A stretch of DNA of 64,000 bases from Bacillus sp. 123MFChir2 (GCF_000383235.1 NZ_KB910932.1:40251-104250); one strand, 5' to 3'. Counted from the first letter of the stretch, positions 1 through 10,206 are shown. Numbers and translations: made by a program. The notes: generated from the letters alone by a model not told the origin.

Positions 1-157
1 CGTTTTCTCCTGGGAGATCTCTCACTTGATTATGAGAAGTAGTATGCCGAATTTCAACATCCATCTTTGCAAATTTTTCATGAAGCTCTCTCCCTAATGG
101 ATAATCCAGTGCTTTGGGTTCAAAGTATACAAGTTTAGGCAGAAATGGATTATTCAT
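1..157 (-). CDS. splB: Spore photoproduct lyase SplB (N-terminal part, runs off window)
   Basis: Radical-SAM enzyme that reverses the thymine dimer 'spore photoproduct' in germinating spore DNA. Only the first 52 codons are inside the window. They begin MNNPFLPKLVYFEPKALDYP and continue through a REL-x-EKF-x-KM and an IRHTTSHNQVRDLPGEN segment, which I recognise as the N terminus of Bacillus SplB. The radical-SAM cysteine motif lies beyond the window edge and cannot be checked. The start ATG overlaps the TGA of splA, so the two genes are translationally coupled as in other bacilli. In Bacillus subtilis this operon is made in the forespore under sigma-G. I could not identify a convincing sigma-G promoter here. 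Confidence 0.9.
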   Translation of the reverse strand, partial: MNNPFLPKLVYFEPKALDYPLGRELHEKFAKMDVEIRHTTSHNQVRDLPGEN

Positions 158-417
158 TCTAGCATCCCTTCTGAAGCATCTCCATAATAGTAGTTGTAAG
201 CTTGGTTTGCCTCTTCTTCTGTAGAATAAACAGCCATTTCATGTGAAAGTGGATAATAAGTTTCATAAAGAAACAATGCTAATTCATTAGGAGTATTAGG
301 GTTATTTACAACAGCTGCGGCTTGTATATTTGCTACATCCTGAGTGTGGGGGTTGCGATAAAAAACATAGACAATATCTCCAGCACGATAAGTTTTACTT
401 TCGTTAGACAATTCCAT
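154..417 (-). CDS. splA: SplA, regulator of the spl operon
   Basis: Small 87-residue protein, close to the size of B. subtilis SplA (about 79 aa), a TRAP-like negative regulator of spore photoproduct lyase expression. The sequence has the expected 'AGDIVYVFYRNPHTQDVANIQAAAVV' type core (residues about 12-37) and a C-terminal stretch rich in acidic and tyrosine residues. A GGTGAT-type ribosome binding site lies just upstream of the ATG. The stop codon overlaps the splB start. Identity rests on this segment and on the adjacency to splB, which together are strong. Confidence 0.85.
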   Translation of the reverse strand: MELSNESKTYRAGDIVYVFYRNPHTQDVANIQAAAVVNNPNTPNELALFLYETYYPLSHEMAVYSTEEEANQAYNYYYGDASEGMLE

Positions 418-887
418 TCCATCACCTTTTCTTTTTATAAAATTTACTGCATAAAGTTATTCATTAATAAAACTTTCCCTTTAAGGTTTAGAATTATGTC
501 ATCTTTATTATAGAAAAATTAAATGAAGTCAATTAATTTTGGATTAAAGTCAATATTTTGGACGCAAAAAAGTTAAATCTAAGCTACTTTTTTAGTTAGA
601 TCTTCTATCGCTTGTGTTTAGTGCAAAATAAAAGTGGTTCTTACGCTAATTTGGAGAAAGTTGATATAACACTTTAGAAATGTAATCCTTGTTTTTTACA
701 ATAGGTAATTAGAGTTTACATAATTTAACAAATAGCTTGTTAATCTAAATTTAAATAAACGCTTACTGAGGATGGTCTTCCCTTATCAGGTAGTCCTTTT
801 CATTAAGCAGCCATACCTTTCTGAATATCACATACATATTGACCTATATTTTTAATATCTTTATAACTAATCTAATAGGTATAAAAA

Positions 888-926
888 AGAGGATATATGC
901 TCAAACATAGAACATAATATCCTCTT
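888..926 (-). terminator. Hairpin followed by a U-run in the splA-topB gap
   Basis: Ten-base perfect arms (AAGAGGATAT / ATATCCTCTT) flank a 19-nt loop. On the minus strand the hairpin runs into a T-rich tract, so it fits an intrinsic terminator that stops leftward transcription from topB before splA. The rest of the 418-1236 gap is AT-rich and I see no gene in it. Confidence 0.5.
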
Positions 927-1236
927 ATTAGTTTAGTCTATTTAATAAAATTGCCATATTTTTTATCATATATTTCGTAACAAAATTGTATTAGTCTGCA
1001 ACTTTTTATAACTATACAACAATTCATTCTTTTGCTTACTGACTTTTTTATATTTAAACAATGTGATTTATTCTTATCGCTTCTTTTTCCTAACTTGACA
1101 TTTTATCAAAATAATAACCAAAAACTTATTATTTCCTTTTAAGTCTTTTCTAGTCTAATTAATTTTTCCTCAACACACTTTTATCCAGTAAAGAACCTTT
1201 TTGTTCAGTAAAGGACTTTTTTATTTTTTGACAATC

Positions 1237-2249
1237 TCACTTCTCAAACACAAAATTAATCTTATTCCCTTTCCACTCTAACTTTGCGTCAAATGTTTTA
1301 TCGTTCTTCTTAAAACCTTTCATTAATTCTGTTTGTTCACCTTTTAGTAGCTTGTTCATGTTCTTTTGCGAAATCGTTTTTCCTAATATCTTTTTAGAGA
1401 TTGTGAAATCACATTTCGTTGTATTATAGTTTGAACATCCATAAAAAGTAGATTTATCAATTACATCTCCATCACACTTTTTACATTGCCCTACTTTTTT
1501 ACCGACTGTAAATTTTGAATTGGATCGCTCAATAGACTCAACATGTAACCCAGTAAAATCCCATTTCTCAGACATTTCAATTGCATCTTCAATAATTTTT
1601 GCTGAGAGCTTTTTCGTTTGTTCCATAAATGTAGCTGGCGAAGCTGTCCCTTCCCCTATTTCTGCAAGGCGCTGCTCCCATTTTGCTGTCATTTCTGGTG
1701 AAGCTAATATTTTATCACCAATTGCAGTTATGAGTACTTTTCCTTTATCAGTCGCATACACTTGGTTTTTCTTTACTTCGATATACTTTCTGTCTTTCAG
1801 CATTGTAATAATACCAGCCCGTGTTGCTTCTGTGCCTAAACCTTCTGTCTTTTTTAATACTTTTTCCAGTTCTTCGTTCTCTAAATACTTTCCAGCTGTT
1901 TTCATTAATGTAATAAGCTGACCTTCTGTATATCGTTTTGGCGGCTGAGTTTTTCCTTCTTTCACTTTCACCTTTACAACTTTACCTTGTTCCCCTTCCT
2001 TCACAATAGGAAGGATTGTTTCTTCATCTTTATCATCTTGAAAAATGACTTTACGCCATCCTTCTTGAATTTGCTGCTTTCCTTTGGATACGAATTCAGC
2101 ACGGCCATCAACAAGTGTTGTAATAGTCGTGTAATCAAAAATTGCCGCTTCATAATGCGCTGCAATCAATCTTCTTACAATCATATCGTAAATTTTTCTT
2201 TCATCGCCTGATAATTTATTTGGATTCGTTACTTGTTCTGTTGGAATGA
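1237..2249 (-). CDS. topB: DNA topoisomerase III, 3' exon (C-terminal part)
   Basis: C-terminal portion of a type IA topoisomerase. In frame it resumes at IPTEQVTNPNKLSGDERK and contains the conserved 'GLGTEATRAGII' segment, which belongs to the topoisomerase IA core. It ends in a four-cysteine zinc-ribbon-like stretch (GQCKKC ... YGC ... KC). Joined to the 5' exon (4882-6013) across the intron boundaries proposed here, the coding sequence is 2145 nt, exactly 715 codons, giving a 714-residue protein. That is close to B. subtilis TopB (about 727). The exon has no start of its own: codons upstream of IPTEQ belong to the intron. Function therefore depends on RNA splicing. Confidence 0.85.
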
Positions 2250-4881
2250 ATAGGAATAGGTAACTTTCTACTTCGGCATTCCCCGTTAAGTTTACTCGTT
2301 TTCCCCTCCTCCACACCGTACATGAGAGTTTCCCCTCATACGGCGTTCCATCAAATACTCAATAGTTTAATTGGTTCAAGATGACAATGTCTTCGAAGTT
2401 TATTTAGCTTATTTAGGGCTTTTTTATCTTCAATGATATGTTTATATTTCTCAATCGTTTCGGTTGTTGTTGCGTGTATCAATTTATGCACATGCTTATG
2501 GACAATGCGTAGGTTTCGATAATCATCTTTTCCGCCCATATTTCTTGACAGTACATGATGACAGTGTAATTCTTCTATGGTTAACTGTTTTTCTGTTACT
2601 TCACATTTCATTTGTGTCATGGAAGCTCTTGAAATTCGATTATCATTGTATTCAGCACTTTCGTATGGATTATACATTTTAGCTAGTTGAATAATATCAC
2701 CTCTTGTTTGACTCTTAAGACTCTTCGATGATTTTATTCGTCCTTCTTTTGTATAATCACAAATATCTTGACTGAAGTTCATTACTTTTTTATGCTGAAC
2801 GTAGTGAATCGGATAGATACACACATTGTGGATCTTCCATGTTTTCGATGCACATTTCCCATAGAATTTCTTGTACACTGGTGACTTGTCGGTGTCAATT
2901 GGTATCAAGAATCTCCCTACTTGCCTTAGCTTATGATACATAAATAGTGTCAGCGTGAAGTTTAATCTTGCAAAATCTAAATTGCAGTAGGTGGCACAAC
3001 TGTAGTATTCATGCCAACCTAAAATCATACTGTTTAGTTTTGTGACATGGGATGATTGAATGTTTTCGTGAATAATCTTGACTTGCTCTTTTACTTCCTT
3101 TTTCATTCGCTCTAACGCTTTGTCTGCAATATGCGACTGAGCCACATATCCTCCAAAGGTTTTTCCCTTCTTTACAGCTTTGATTTTTACTCCTAAAAAG
3201 TCAGAGTAGCTTTTCCGCAAATTGATGATTTTCGATTTTTCTTCACTAATATCCAACTTCAATCTAATGTTTAACCAATCTTTTACTGCACTTAATATTC
3301 TTTTGGCACTGTTGTAGTCTCGGCACATAATTTTAAAATCATCCGCGTACCTCACAATATACATCTGTTTAAGATTTGTTTTCTTTTGTTGATTGTACTG
3401 GCTTTGGTGCGATTTGTACGTCCTTTGTGTTTCGAATGTTTCCCATTGTGAAGAAATCCACCAATCTAATTCATTTAGTACTATATTAGAAAGGAGTGGT
3501 GAGAGAATTCCTCCCTGTGGTGTTCCTTTATTTGGAATACCTTCTCCTTGAATAGGTGCTTTTAACATAGCTTTAATGATACTAATTAATTTCCTATCTT
3601 GAATACCTAATGCATACATTTGTTTAATTAGTTTTGTATGGTTCACATTATCGAAGAAGCCTTTGATATCAATATCAACTGTGCAATAAAATTTCCCAAT
3701 ATTTATAAGGGTCATCATACGTGATATTGCGTGTTTGGTGCTTCTATTCGGACGGAAACCGTAGCTATGTGGATGGAACTTCGCTTCACATATAGGTTTC
3801 TAACACTTGTTTAATGCATTGCTGTACAAGTCTATCAATGATTGTGGGTATTCCTAATGATCTTGTTTTACCATTTGCTTTCGGAATATGAACTCTTCTT
3901 ACAGTATCAGGCTTGTAATGATTGAACTTATCCTTTACTGCTTGGATGTAGGATTCCAACGATTTATCTTTCATATCCTTTATTGTGATTTTATCTACGC
4001 CAGCCGTTTGACTCCCTGTATTACTTTTGATTGTTCGATATGCCAATCGAATATTATTTTCACTTGCGATGATTTTCATTAGATTACGAAACGAATTTTT
4101 ATTTTGTGACTTTTTGTATAAGTCATCAAATGTTTGTGTCATATCATAATAGTCATTGTATCTAAATTTGTTCGTCACTCTGTTGGGACAACTCCTTTAC
4201 GTGAATTGTTTTCCCTTTCTTACCCGAAAAACAGAGTTGATTTTGAATCAATTAATCTTTTCATATTTGACTTGTGCCTATCCCTCCACCACTTATTATC
4301 ATGGTTTCATCGGTACTGTGGCACTACTTTCACCAAGATGAAGTAGCTTATGATACCCGAAGGCTTTTCGTCTACAACCGTCCTCGACTATGAGTTTTTC
4401 TGTTAAACAGATACAGTTCTTGGTTTCCCACGTTCCAAAGATTCCCGTTGATGTAATACTTAGGTGCTTCCTTTGAGCCTGTTAGCTTGATACCGTCATT
4501 AGCTCGGTATAGAGACTTTCATAACGCAAAATCTTACTCATCTCCACTAACTTACCAGATTCGATAATACCCTATCATCCCAGATAAGATAACCACTTAT
4601 AGACCCGTACATTCGGAAGTTCGTCAATACATTCGTACATTCTCACCATATATTACAACCACCCGACTACTCTAAATGGCAGTTCTGATTCCTGCTCATT
4701 TTCGCCGACTTCACCCCGCTTTAAACAGTTCCACAACAGTCTGCTTTCCTGCTTAGGGGAGTATCAGTGTGAGGGTTTCAGCACAGCATGACGGCTTTCA
4801 TTCCCCTCAAGGATTCTTTAGTTTTCTAATAAATCTTCCCAACTAATATTTCTATTAGGATTTCAGATTAACGTGTCGCAC
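2250..4881 (-). mobile_element. Group II intron inserted in topB
   Basis: A 2632-nt group II intron lying in the same sense as topB. The 5' end reads GTGCGACACG, matching the GUGCG start of bacterial group II introns, and the 3' end is ...CCTAT, matching the AY rule. A domain V hairpin (arms around GCCGTATGAG and CTCATGTACGG, GAAA loop) sits at about 2312-2347, some 60 nt before the 3' end. An intron-encoded reverse transcriptase with an HNH domain fills domain IV. The roughly 700 nt between the 5' end and the RT start are expected to hold domains I-III. The boundaries restore the topB frame exactly. EBS/IBS pairings were not computed. Confidence 0.9.
2351..4178 (-). pseudogene. ltrA: Group II intron reverse transcriptase/maturase, frameshifted
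   Basis: Intron-encoded protein of the RT-maturase-HNH type. A GTG start at 4178 follows an AAAGGAG site. The N-terminal part (RT0-RT2, ending ..QQCIKQVLE) is cut off by a frameshift at about 3797-3799. There an extra base in an A-run turns the expected EPICEAKFHPHSYGFRPN into a stop. The remaining reading frame holds the catalytic YADD (about residue 278 of the repaired protein), the TPQGGILSPLL motif, a maturase/thumb region and a C-terminal HNH endonuclease (CHHVLSRNMGGKDDYRNLRIV). Removing one base would give a 608-residue protein, a normal size. As read, no full-length maturase can be made without frameshifting. A base-calling error in the A-run is possible. Confidence 0.8.
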
Positions 4882-6013
4882 TTGCATAATGATCTGTAAC
4901 CTTCTTTTCATTTACATAGCGCTTATTATTCATAATAGAAGGAATTGGAGCTGGCAATACATCTTTATATTCTTCAAACTGACTTAATTTCTGTAAAATA
5001 TCAGGAAACGTGGCAGCTTCGCCTTCCGTTACATAGTTTGAGTCCGAACGCGGATACGAGACAATTCCTTTTTGATATAAAGCTTGTGTTATATCAAGTG
5101 TTTTCTTTGGCGAAAATTTAAATGCTTTATTCACCGTTGCTTGTAAGGATGACAAGTTAAATAAAAATGGCGGCTGAAACTCTTTCCGCTCTGTTTTCAT
5201 TTCTTTCACTTCAGCCGGTTTATTTTGACAAAATGCAGCAATTTTATTTGCCATATTTGGATCTTTTAAGCGAGATTCATTATCTTGTTCCCACTTACCA
5301 TCATATTTTTTTCCTTCTATATGAAAGGTTGCAAATACTTCCCAAAATGACTCTGATTTAAAGTCTTCAATTTCTTTCTCTCGTTTCACAATTAATGCAA
5401 GTGTTGGGGTTTGCACACGCCCAGCGGAGAAAACATCATTCATTCCTTTTTTCTTTAGTAAAATGCTAAAAACACGGGAAGCATTCATCCCAACGACCCA
5501 GTCAGCACATGAACGCGTATATGCTTCGTAGTATGTATTGATTGTATCTGCTTCATCAAGTAAGTTTTTAAATCCTTGATAGATTGCTTGCTTCGTTAAA
5601 GAGGAAATCCAAAGACGTTTCATCGGCTTTTGCACATTACAAAGATGAATGATATTCCGTACAATTAATTCCCCTTCGCGCCCAGCATCTCCCGCATGAA
5701 TAATTTCCGTCACTTGCGGATTATGTAACAGTTGTTTCACAACATTAAATTGCTTATACTTTGACTTTGTTACTTCAAACTGAAAACGTTCCGGAATCAT
5801 CGGCAACGTATCTAATGACCATTTTTTCCACTCTGCATGATAATGTTCCGGATTACATAACTGTGTTAAATGACCAATTGCCCATGTACAATAAGCACCG
5901 TTTGGAAACAGTTCGTTCGCTTCTACTTCTAAATAGCCATCTTTCCGCCTGTATTTAAACTGAGAAACAAGCGCCAAACCTTGATCTGGTTTCTCGGCAA
6001 TAATTAATTTCAT
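4882..6013 (-). CDS. topB: DNA topoisomerase III, 5' exon (N-terminal part)
   Basis: N-terminal 377 codons plus one base of topoisomerase III, which relaxes and decatenates DNA by single-strand passage. It opens MKLIIAEKPDQGLALVSQF. It carries a Toprim segment (AGDAGREGELIVRN, about residue 108), the SAGRVQTPTLALIVKRE motif and the catalytic tyrosine in GIVSYPRSDSNY (about residue 320). It stops inside the conserved DHxAIxPT motif at KVTDHYA, where the group II intron begins. A GGGAG ribosome binding site precedes the ATG. Without splicing, translation would run four codons into the intron (..YASATR) and stop, giving a truncated protein that lacks much of the enzyme. Confidence 0.9.
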
Positions 6014-6227
6014 TTTAAAACTCCCTATCTAAATTCCAGTATAGCTTCAATAATATCTCTTCATTTTTCATATAAACCTTTAAAGAATTCACAAATTTTC
6101 ACATATAAGTATAACCTATAATTCTGTATACTCTAGACTTCTAATATTATACGCTTAATTTTAGTACCTTCACAATAAGAACTCATTATATAACATATTA
6201 CATAAAATTCTAAAACAACATGAAGAA

Positions 6228-6256
6228 AGACGCCACAAATTAGGCGCCTTCGTTTC
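6228..6256 (-). terminator. Intrinsic terminator after the pepP relic
   Basis: On the minus strand a GGCGCC / GGCGTC hairpin with an 8-nt loop is followed by TTTCTTC. It lies directly after the stop of the aminopeptidase P relic and reads in that direction. Confidence 0.6.
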
Positions 6257-6259
6257 TTC

Positions 6260-6481
6260 TTATTTTGCAACAATCTGTCTATCTTTCACGTTCGGATTAT
6301 GGACTCTCATGAAATCCTCAATCTCTTCAACCGTTCTTATTATGTCTTTTGACAAGTTTTCATATCCATTTTCGGTAACAAGAATGTCATCTTCGATACG
6401 AATTCCAATCGCTTCTTCCTCAATATATAATCCAGGTTCCACTAATCTTTTTCGATTTCCAATAAAAAATGATTGCTTCAT
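6260..6481 (-). pseudogene. Internally deleted Xaa-Pro aminopeptidase (PepP) relic
   Basis: A 73-codon frame whose first 15 residues ([15 protein letters not shown]) look like the N terminus of a B. cereus group PepP. The rest ([17 protein letters not shown], then [12 protein letters not shown]) is the C-terminal metal-binding end of the same enzyme family. About 350 central residues are missing, but the frame stays open and the gene keeps a GGGGATT ribosome binding site and a terminator. The single remaining metal-ligand segment cannot form a dinuclear M24 peptidase site, so the product, if made, should be inactive. The N-terminal match is from memory of the family and is less certain than the C-terminal match. 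Confidence 0.75.
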
Positions 6482-6643
6482 AACAATCCCCTTTAAACTG
6501 ACTACCCAGTTTAGTTCATTGTATTATTGTTGTAATTTTCCGTCAATTAACCGGTTTATTTTATTAAGCTCTACTTACTTTTAACATAAATACAAGCATC
6601 ATCTATATTACATAAACAACGTATGGTGAAATTCACAGGTATC

Positions 6644-6659
6644 AGTGATATATATCACT
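6644..6659 (+). promoter_or_regulatory. Crp/Fnr-type operator upstream of ric
   Basis: A perfect 16-bp palindrome, AGTGATATATATCACT, that fits the GTGA-N6-TCAC pattern of Fnr/Crp-family sites. It lies about 67 bp before the ric start codon, in the expected promoter region. A gene for a Crp/Fnr-type regulator follows ric. Confidence 0.6.
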
Positions 6660-6725
6660 ACGTAAACTCAAATTTATTGATATTTTTAATCTAGATACAA
6701 AATTTAATTTTATGGAGGCATTCAT

Positions 6726-7433
6726 ATGGAACATGTATTTACTGAGACTTCTGTAATTGGTGATATTGTTACGAAATTCCCAAAAGCAAGCGACCTTTTT
6801 AAATCATATAGAATAGATTTTTGTTGTGGAGGTAACAGACCACTTATCGATGCAATTCATGAGAGAAATTTATCGGTAGAAGAGGTTATTACAAAATTAA
6901 ATACTCTTTATCATGAAACAAAAGCATTAAATGAATCAAAAATTGACTGGACAATCGCCTCTTATAGTGAATTAATTAACTATATTGTGAATAAACATCA
7001 TCGCTATTTAAATGAAGAATTGCCACAGTTAAGTCCATATGTGACAAAAGTATTCCGTGTTCATGGGTCAAAACAGCCTCATTTAGCTCAAATTCACAAG
7101 CTATTCAATGAACTAAAAACAGAATTAGAACAGCATATTATTAAAGAAGAAACAGAAGATTTCCCGTTGATTTTAGCATTTGAGCAAAATCCAACTGATG
7201 AAAATTATACAAAATTGCGCAAAGTGGTAGAACAACTGGAAAGTGAGCATAGTCATGCTGGTGATATTATAAAAGAACTTCGTAACATTACGAATGACTT
7301 TACTCCTCCAGAAGGAGCTTGCGGTACTTATCGTCTTGTCTATCAACGACTTGCATCTCTTGAATCCGATCTATTCCAGCATATTCATTTAGAAAATAAT
7401 ATTTTGTTCCCACGTGCAATTGCACAGGTTTAA
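6726..7433 (+). CDS. Iron-sulfur cluster repair di-iron protein Ric/ScdA (YtfE family)
   Basis: A 235-residue cytoplasmic hemerythrin-like protein that helps repair Fe-S clusters damaged by nitric oxide or oxidants. The N terminus has the ScdA_N (DUF542) signature FPKASDLFKSYRIDFCCGGNR with the paired cysteines at about residues 33-34. The remainder is a hemerythrin-type helical bundle with the expected metal-ligand histidines and glutamates (NKHHRYLNEELP, EQHIIKEETEDFP, ESEHSHAGD, HIHLENNILFPRA). Length is normal for the family. A strong GGAGG site precedes the ATG. The Fnr-like palindrome upstream and the Crp/Fnr gene downstream suggest induction by low oxygen or nitrosative stress. That regulatory reading is inference. 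Confidence 0.92.
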   Translation: MEHVFTETSVIGDIVTKFPKASDLFKSYRIDFCCGGNRPLIDAIHERNLSVEEVITKLNTLYHETKALNESKIDWTIASYSELINYIVNKHHRYLNEELPQLSPYVTKVFRVHGSKQPHLAQIHKLFNELKTELEQHIIKEETEDFPLILAFEQNPTDENYTKLRKVVEQLESEHSHAGDIIKELRNITNDFTPPEGACGTYRLVYQRLASLESDLFQHIHLENNILFPRAIAQV

Positions 7434-7534
7434 TTACAAAAGGTGAGTCTATAGATATCAAATTAAGGCTCAAAACCAACATTTTTGATCTTGAATAAAC
7501 AAAAATTTCTTAAATAGATACCGCTTATACGTAA

Positions 7535-7574
7535 AAAATAGAACATAAGCACTTTTTGCTCATGTTCTATTTCT
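7535..7574. terminator. Bidirectional hairpin terminator after ric
   Basis: Arms AATAGAACAT / ATGTTCTATT around a loop of about 16 nt, flanked by an A-run on the left and T-rich sequence on the right. It separates ric from the next promoter. Confidence 0.6.
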
Positions 7575-7619
7575 TATGTATTTTTCTATTATTGATGAAA
7601 GTTTCACTTTATCAGTAAT

Positions 7620-7633
7620 ATGACTTTGATCAC
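7620..7633 (+). promoter_or_regulatory. Imperfect Crp/Fnr-type box upstream of the regulator gene
   Basis: ATGA-CTTTGA-TCAC matches the GTGA-N6-TCAC pattern with one mismatch. It lies about 70 bp before the regulator start codon, the same distance as the perfect box before ric. This suggests autoregulation by the protein encoded immediately downstream. Confidence 0.4.
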
Positions 7634-7702
7634 TGCTTTATTTTTAAAAATGGTATAAATTAAATATAGAAATTTGTCTGGAATTATTAAGGAGTTGTAT
7701 AT

Positions 7703-8401
7703 ATGAAAGCAAAAATGATAAAAAGGCATTTACAGGAAGTCACTCTCTTTAAAGAACTTTCAGAAGAAGAACTTCAGCCTATTGTAGATATTTCACAATT
7801 ACGAACTTACAAGGAAAAATCATTTGTATTTATGCAAGGAGACGAACTTGATCGCGTGTTTTTTATCCACTCCGGTAAAGTGAAAATTCAAAAAACAGAT
7901 GCAACCGGAAAAGAACAAATTGTTTCTGTGCTTCAAGCTGGAGAAATGTTTCCTCACGCTGGCTTTTTCCAAAAAGGTAACTTCCCAGCACATGCTGAAA
8001 TACTTGAGACTGCACAATTGATCGTTACTCCAATCGCTGACTTCGAGAACATTTTAATTCAGCATCCTGAATTATGTATTAAAATGTTTAAGGTTCTAGG
8101 AGAAAAAATTGTGGATCTTCAGAACAGATTAGAAGAACAAATTCTTCACGATACTTACGAACAAATTATTATGTTATTGCTTCGTTTATGTAAGTCAAAT
8201 GGTGTAGAAATGAATGGTACATATACTTTAACGACCCAGTTTACGAATCGGGAACTCGCCAATATGATTGGAACGTCAAGAGAAACGATTAGTCGCACTA
8301 TTAATCAGTTAAAAAGAAAAAAATTAATTGCTGCTGATGAAAACGGTTGTTTCATTATTATTCCAGACGAATTAAAAGCAGAAATCTGTGACCCCTACTA
8401 A
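7703..8401 (+). CDS. Crp/Fnr family transcriptional regulator
   Basis: A 232-residue DNA-binding regulator. Residues about 10-130 form a cyclic-nucleotide-binding-like beta-roll (FVFMQGDELDRVFFIHSGKVKI, LQAGEMFPHAGFF). A dimerisation helix follows (LGEKIVDLQNRLEEQIL), then a C-terminal winged helix-turn-helix with the family signature TNRELANMIGTSRETISRTINQLKRKKLI at about 175-203. The cysteines are scattered (LCIK, LCKS, GCF, EICDPY), and there is no clear four-cysteine Fe-S cluster as in Bacillus Fnr, so I do not call it Fnr itself. ArcR-like or another paralog is possible. AAGGAG precedes the start. Location next to ric suggests control of nitrosative or anaerobic stress genes. Confidence 0.88.
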   Translation: MKAKMIKRHLQEVTLFKELSEEELQPIVDISQLRTYKEKSFVFMQGDELDRVFFIHSGKVKIQKTDATGKEQIVSVLQAGEMFPHAGFFQKGNFPAHAEILETAQLIVTPIADFENILIQHPELCIKMFKVLGEKIVDLQNRLEEQILHDTYEQIIMLLLRLCKSNGVEMNGTYTLTTQFTNRELANMIGTSRETISRTINQLKRKKLIAADENGCFIIIPDELKAEICDPY

Positions 8402-8439
8402 AAACAAATTGTAACTACTCAGTCACTCTATGAAAAACC

Positions 8440-8580
8440 GATAGAAAAGCATTTTTTTAAGTGGCCCTGAGGGACTGGCTATGTATAGTAGCGGTCAGGG
8501 CCTTTTCCTGCCACGCGCAAAGTTTGAAAACAAAGAAAGGCAGCGAAGTGTAGATTCATTTTGATCTTCATGGCAGCAAT
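8440..8580 (+). repeat. Diverged copy of the approximately 190-bp dispersed repeat (copy 4)
   Basis: Shares the core GGCCATG-like segment, AGCGGTCAGGGCCTTTTCCTGCCACGCGCAAAGTTT and the following AAACAAAG with three other intergenic copies in the window (11867, 19964, 27425). The ends are degraded and the terminal inverted repeats are not clear, so the limits are approximate. Confidence 0.6.
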
Positions 8581-8663
8581 TATAGGGAAGCGTATTTTCG
8601 CTAGAATTATACTTCTTACTAAACTTCGAAATGAAATGTATGGTTGCGTAGTTACAACACATT

Positions 8664-8701
8664 AAAAAATGCTACCTCAAAATAAAGAAGTAGCATTTTT
8701 T
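8664..8701. terminator. Bidirectional terminator between regulator and selO
   Basis: Arms AAAAAATGCTAC / GTAGCATTTTTT with a 14-nt loop. It can serve both the rightward Crp/Fnr gene and the leftward selO gene. Confidence 0.8.
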
Positions 8702-8733
8702 GTATGAATTGTAAACCATAATCAATGTTTTTA

Positions 8734-10206
8734 TCATGTACCACAATACGTTTGATAAGGACAGGATGATGGTTCAGGTAGCGCCGCATACTCCTCCTGT
8801 TCAGGGGTGTGTGCGTAAGGGTTTGAAAGGACATTCAGAAGGCGCTCCATCACACTGTAATCCTCATGCTTCACAGCAGCTTCTAATGCTTCCTCTACCC
8901 TGTGATTCCGAGGGATTATCGCAGGATTATTTTTCCGCATCAATAAATGTGAAGAGTCTTTTGATTCTTCCTGTCTACCTAGTCTTTTCTGCCACCGTTC
9001 ATGCCACTCGGCAAACTCTGGCGTTCCAAACAAGTCCACACCCTCTAGCTTATCAAAAGTTAACGCACAGAAGGTATTCGTATAGTCCGCGCGATACTTC
9101 TCCATAATAGTAAGGAGATCTTCAATAAGGGATTTATCCTGCGCTTCTTCGTTAAATATCCCTAATTTTGCTCTCATTCCAGCGAGCCAATTTGATTGAT
9201 ATAACTCATTAAAATTTAAAATTGCATTTTGAGCCATTTCCATTGATTTTGCATAATCACTATGCAATAGCGGTAATAATGTTTCAGCTAATCTTGCAAG
9301 ATTCCATCCACCAATATATGGCTGATTTCCATAAGCATAACGCCCTTGTATATCAATAGAGCTGAATACTGTTTCTGGATCATAAGTATCCATGAAAGCA
9401 CAAGGACCGTAATCAATTGTTTCCCCGCTTATCGTCATATTATCAGTATTCATTACTCCGTGAATAAAACCAACTAGTTGCCATTTCGCAATCAACGAAG
9501 CTTGACGCTTAATTACTTCCTCAAGCAGGAAAAGATAGCGATTTTCTGCCGTCTCACCGCCGGGATAATGTCGCTGTAAAGTATAGTCAGCTAATATTTG
9601 GAGCTCTTCAACAGTCCCCCACTGAGCAGCATACTGAAAAGTGCCAACGCGCAGGTGACTTGCAGCGACACGAGTTAAAATTGCACCAGGTAGTTCCGTT
9701 TCACGAATGATTGACTCCCCGGTTGTCACCACCGCAAGACTACGGGTAGTAGCAATACCAAGCGCATGCATTGCTTCACTAATAATATATTCACGTAACA
9801 TTGGTCCTAATGCCGCTCGTCCATCTCCTCTGCGGGAGTATGGCGTACGGCCAGAACCTTTCAGATGGATATCAAACCTTTCATCTAAAGGCGTTATTTG
9901 CTCGCCAAGTAGTAAAGCCCTGCCGTCACCTAACCTGTTAAAATGCCCGAATTGATGCCCTGCATATGCTTGAGCAAGAGGCAACGCACCTTCTGGAATA
10001 CTGTTTCCTGCAAATACCGCTACTCCCTCACCACCCTCTAACTCCTGAATGTTCAATCCTAGAGATGTCGCTAATGGGTGATTGAGAATAGCCAATTTTG
10101 GTGCACGTACAGGAGTTGGACTCAAGCTAGAAAAAAACGATTTTGGTAGACGGGCATAACTATTATCAAAGTTCCATCCTGCTTCTATTCTTTCTTTCTT
10201 CGTCAT
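8734..10206 (-). CDS. Protein adenylyltransferase SelO (YdiU family)
   Basis: A 490-residue pseudokinase-fold enzyme of the SelO/YdiU family, which transfers AMP from ATP to protein hydroxyl groups and is linked to redox stress. Characteristic segments are present in order: [23 protein letters not shown] (about 80-103), [37 protein letters not shown] (nucleotide-binding region), [28 protein letters not shown] (catalytic Asn/Asp metal-binding region) and the C-terminal cysteine-containing tail [11 protein letters not shown]. Length is normal. The gene stands alone, with a terminator shared with the convergent regulator gene. Confidence 0.9.
   Translation of the reverse strand: MTKKERIEAGWNFDNSYARLPKSFFSSLSPTPVRAPKLAILNHPLATSLGLNIQELEGGEGVAVFAGNSIPEGALPLAQAYAGHQFGHFNRLGDGRALLLGEQITPLDERFDIHLKGSGRTPYSRRGDGRAALGPMLREYIISEAMHALGIATTRSLAVVTTGESIIRETELPGAILTRVAASHLRVGTFQYAAQWGTVEELQILADYTLQRHYPGGETAENRYLFLLEEVIKRQASLIAKWQLVGFIHGVMNTDNMTISGETIDYGPCAFMDTYDPETVFSSIDIQGRYAYGNQPYIGGWNLARLAETLLPLLHSDYAKSMEMAQNAILNFNELYQSNWLAGMRAKLGIFNEEAQDKSLIEDLLTIMEKYRADYTNTFCALTFDKLEGVDLFGTPEFAEWHERWQKRLGRQEESKDSSHLLMRKNNPAIIPRNHRVEEALEAAVKHEDYSVMERLLNVLSNPYAHTPEQEEYAALPEPSSCPYQTYCGT

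Noticed and set aside
1185-1236. Direct repeat CAGTAAAG after topB as a terminator
   Set aside because: It forms no stable stem. The clear terminator candidate is further on at 888-926.
7703-8401. Naming the regulator Fnr
   Set aside because: No C-terminal four-cysteine Fe-S cluster as in Bacillus Fnr. Only the family can be assigned.
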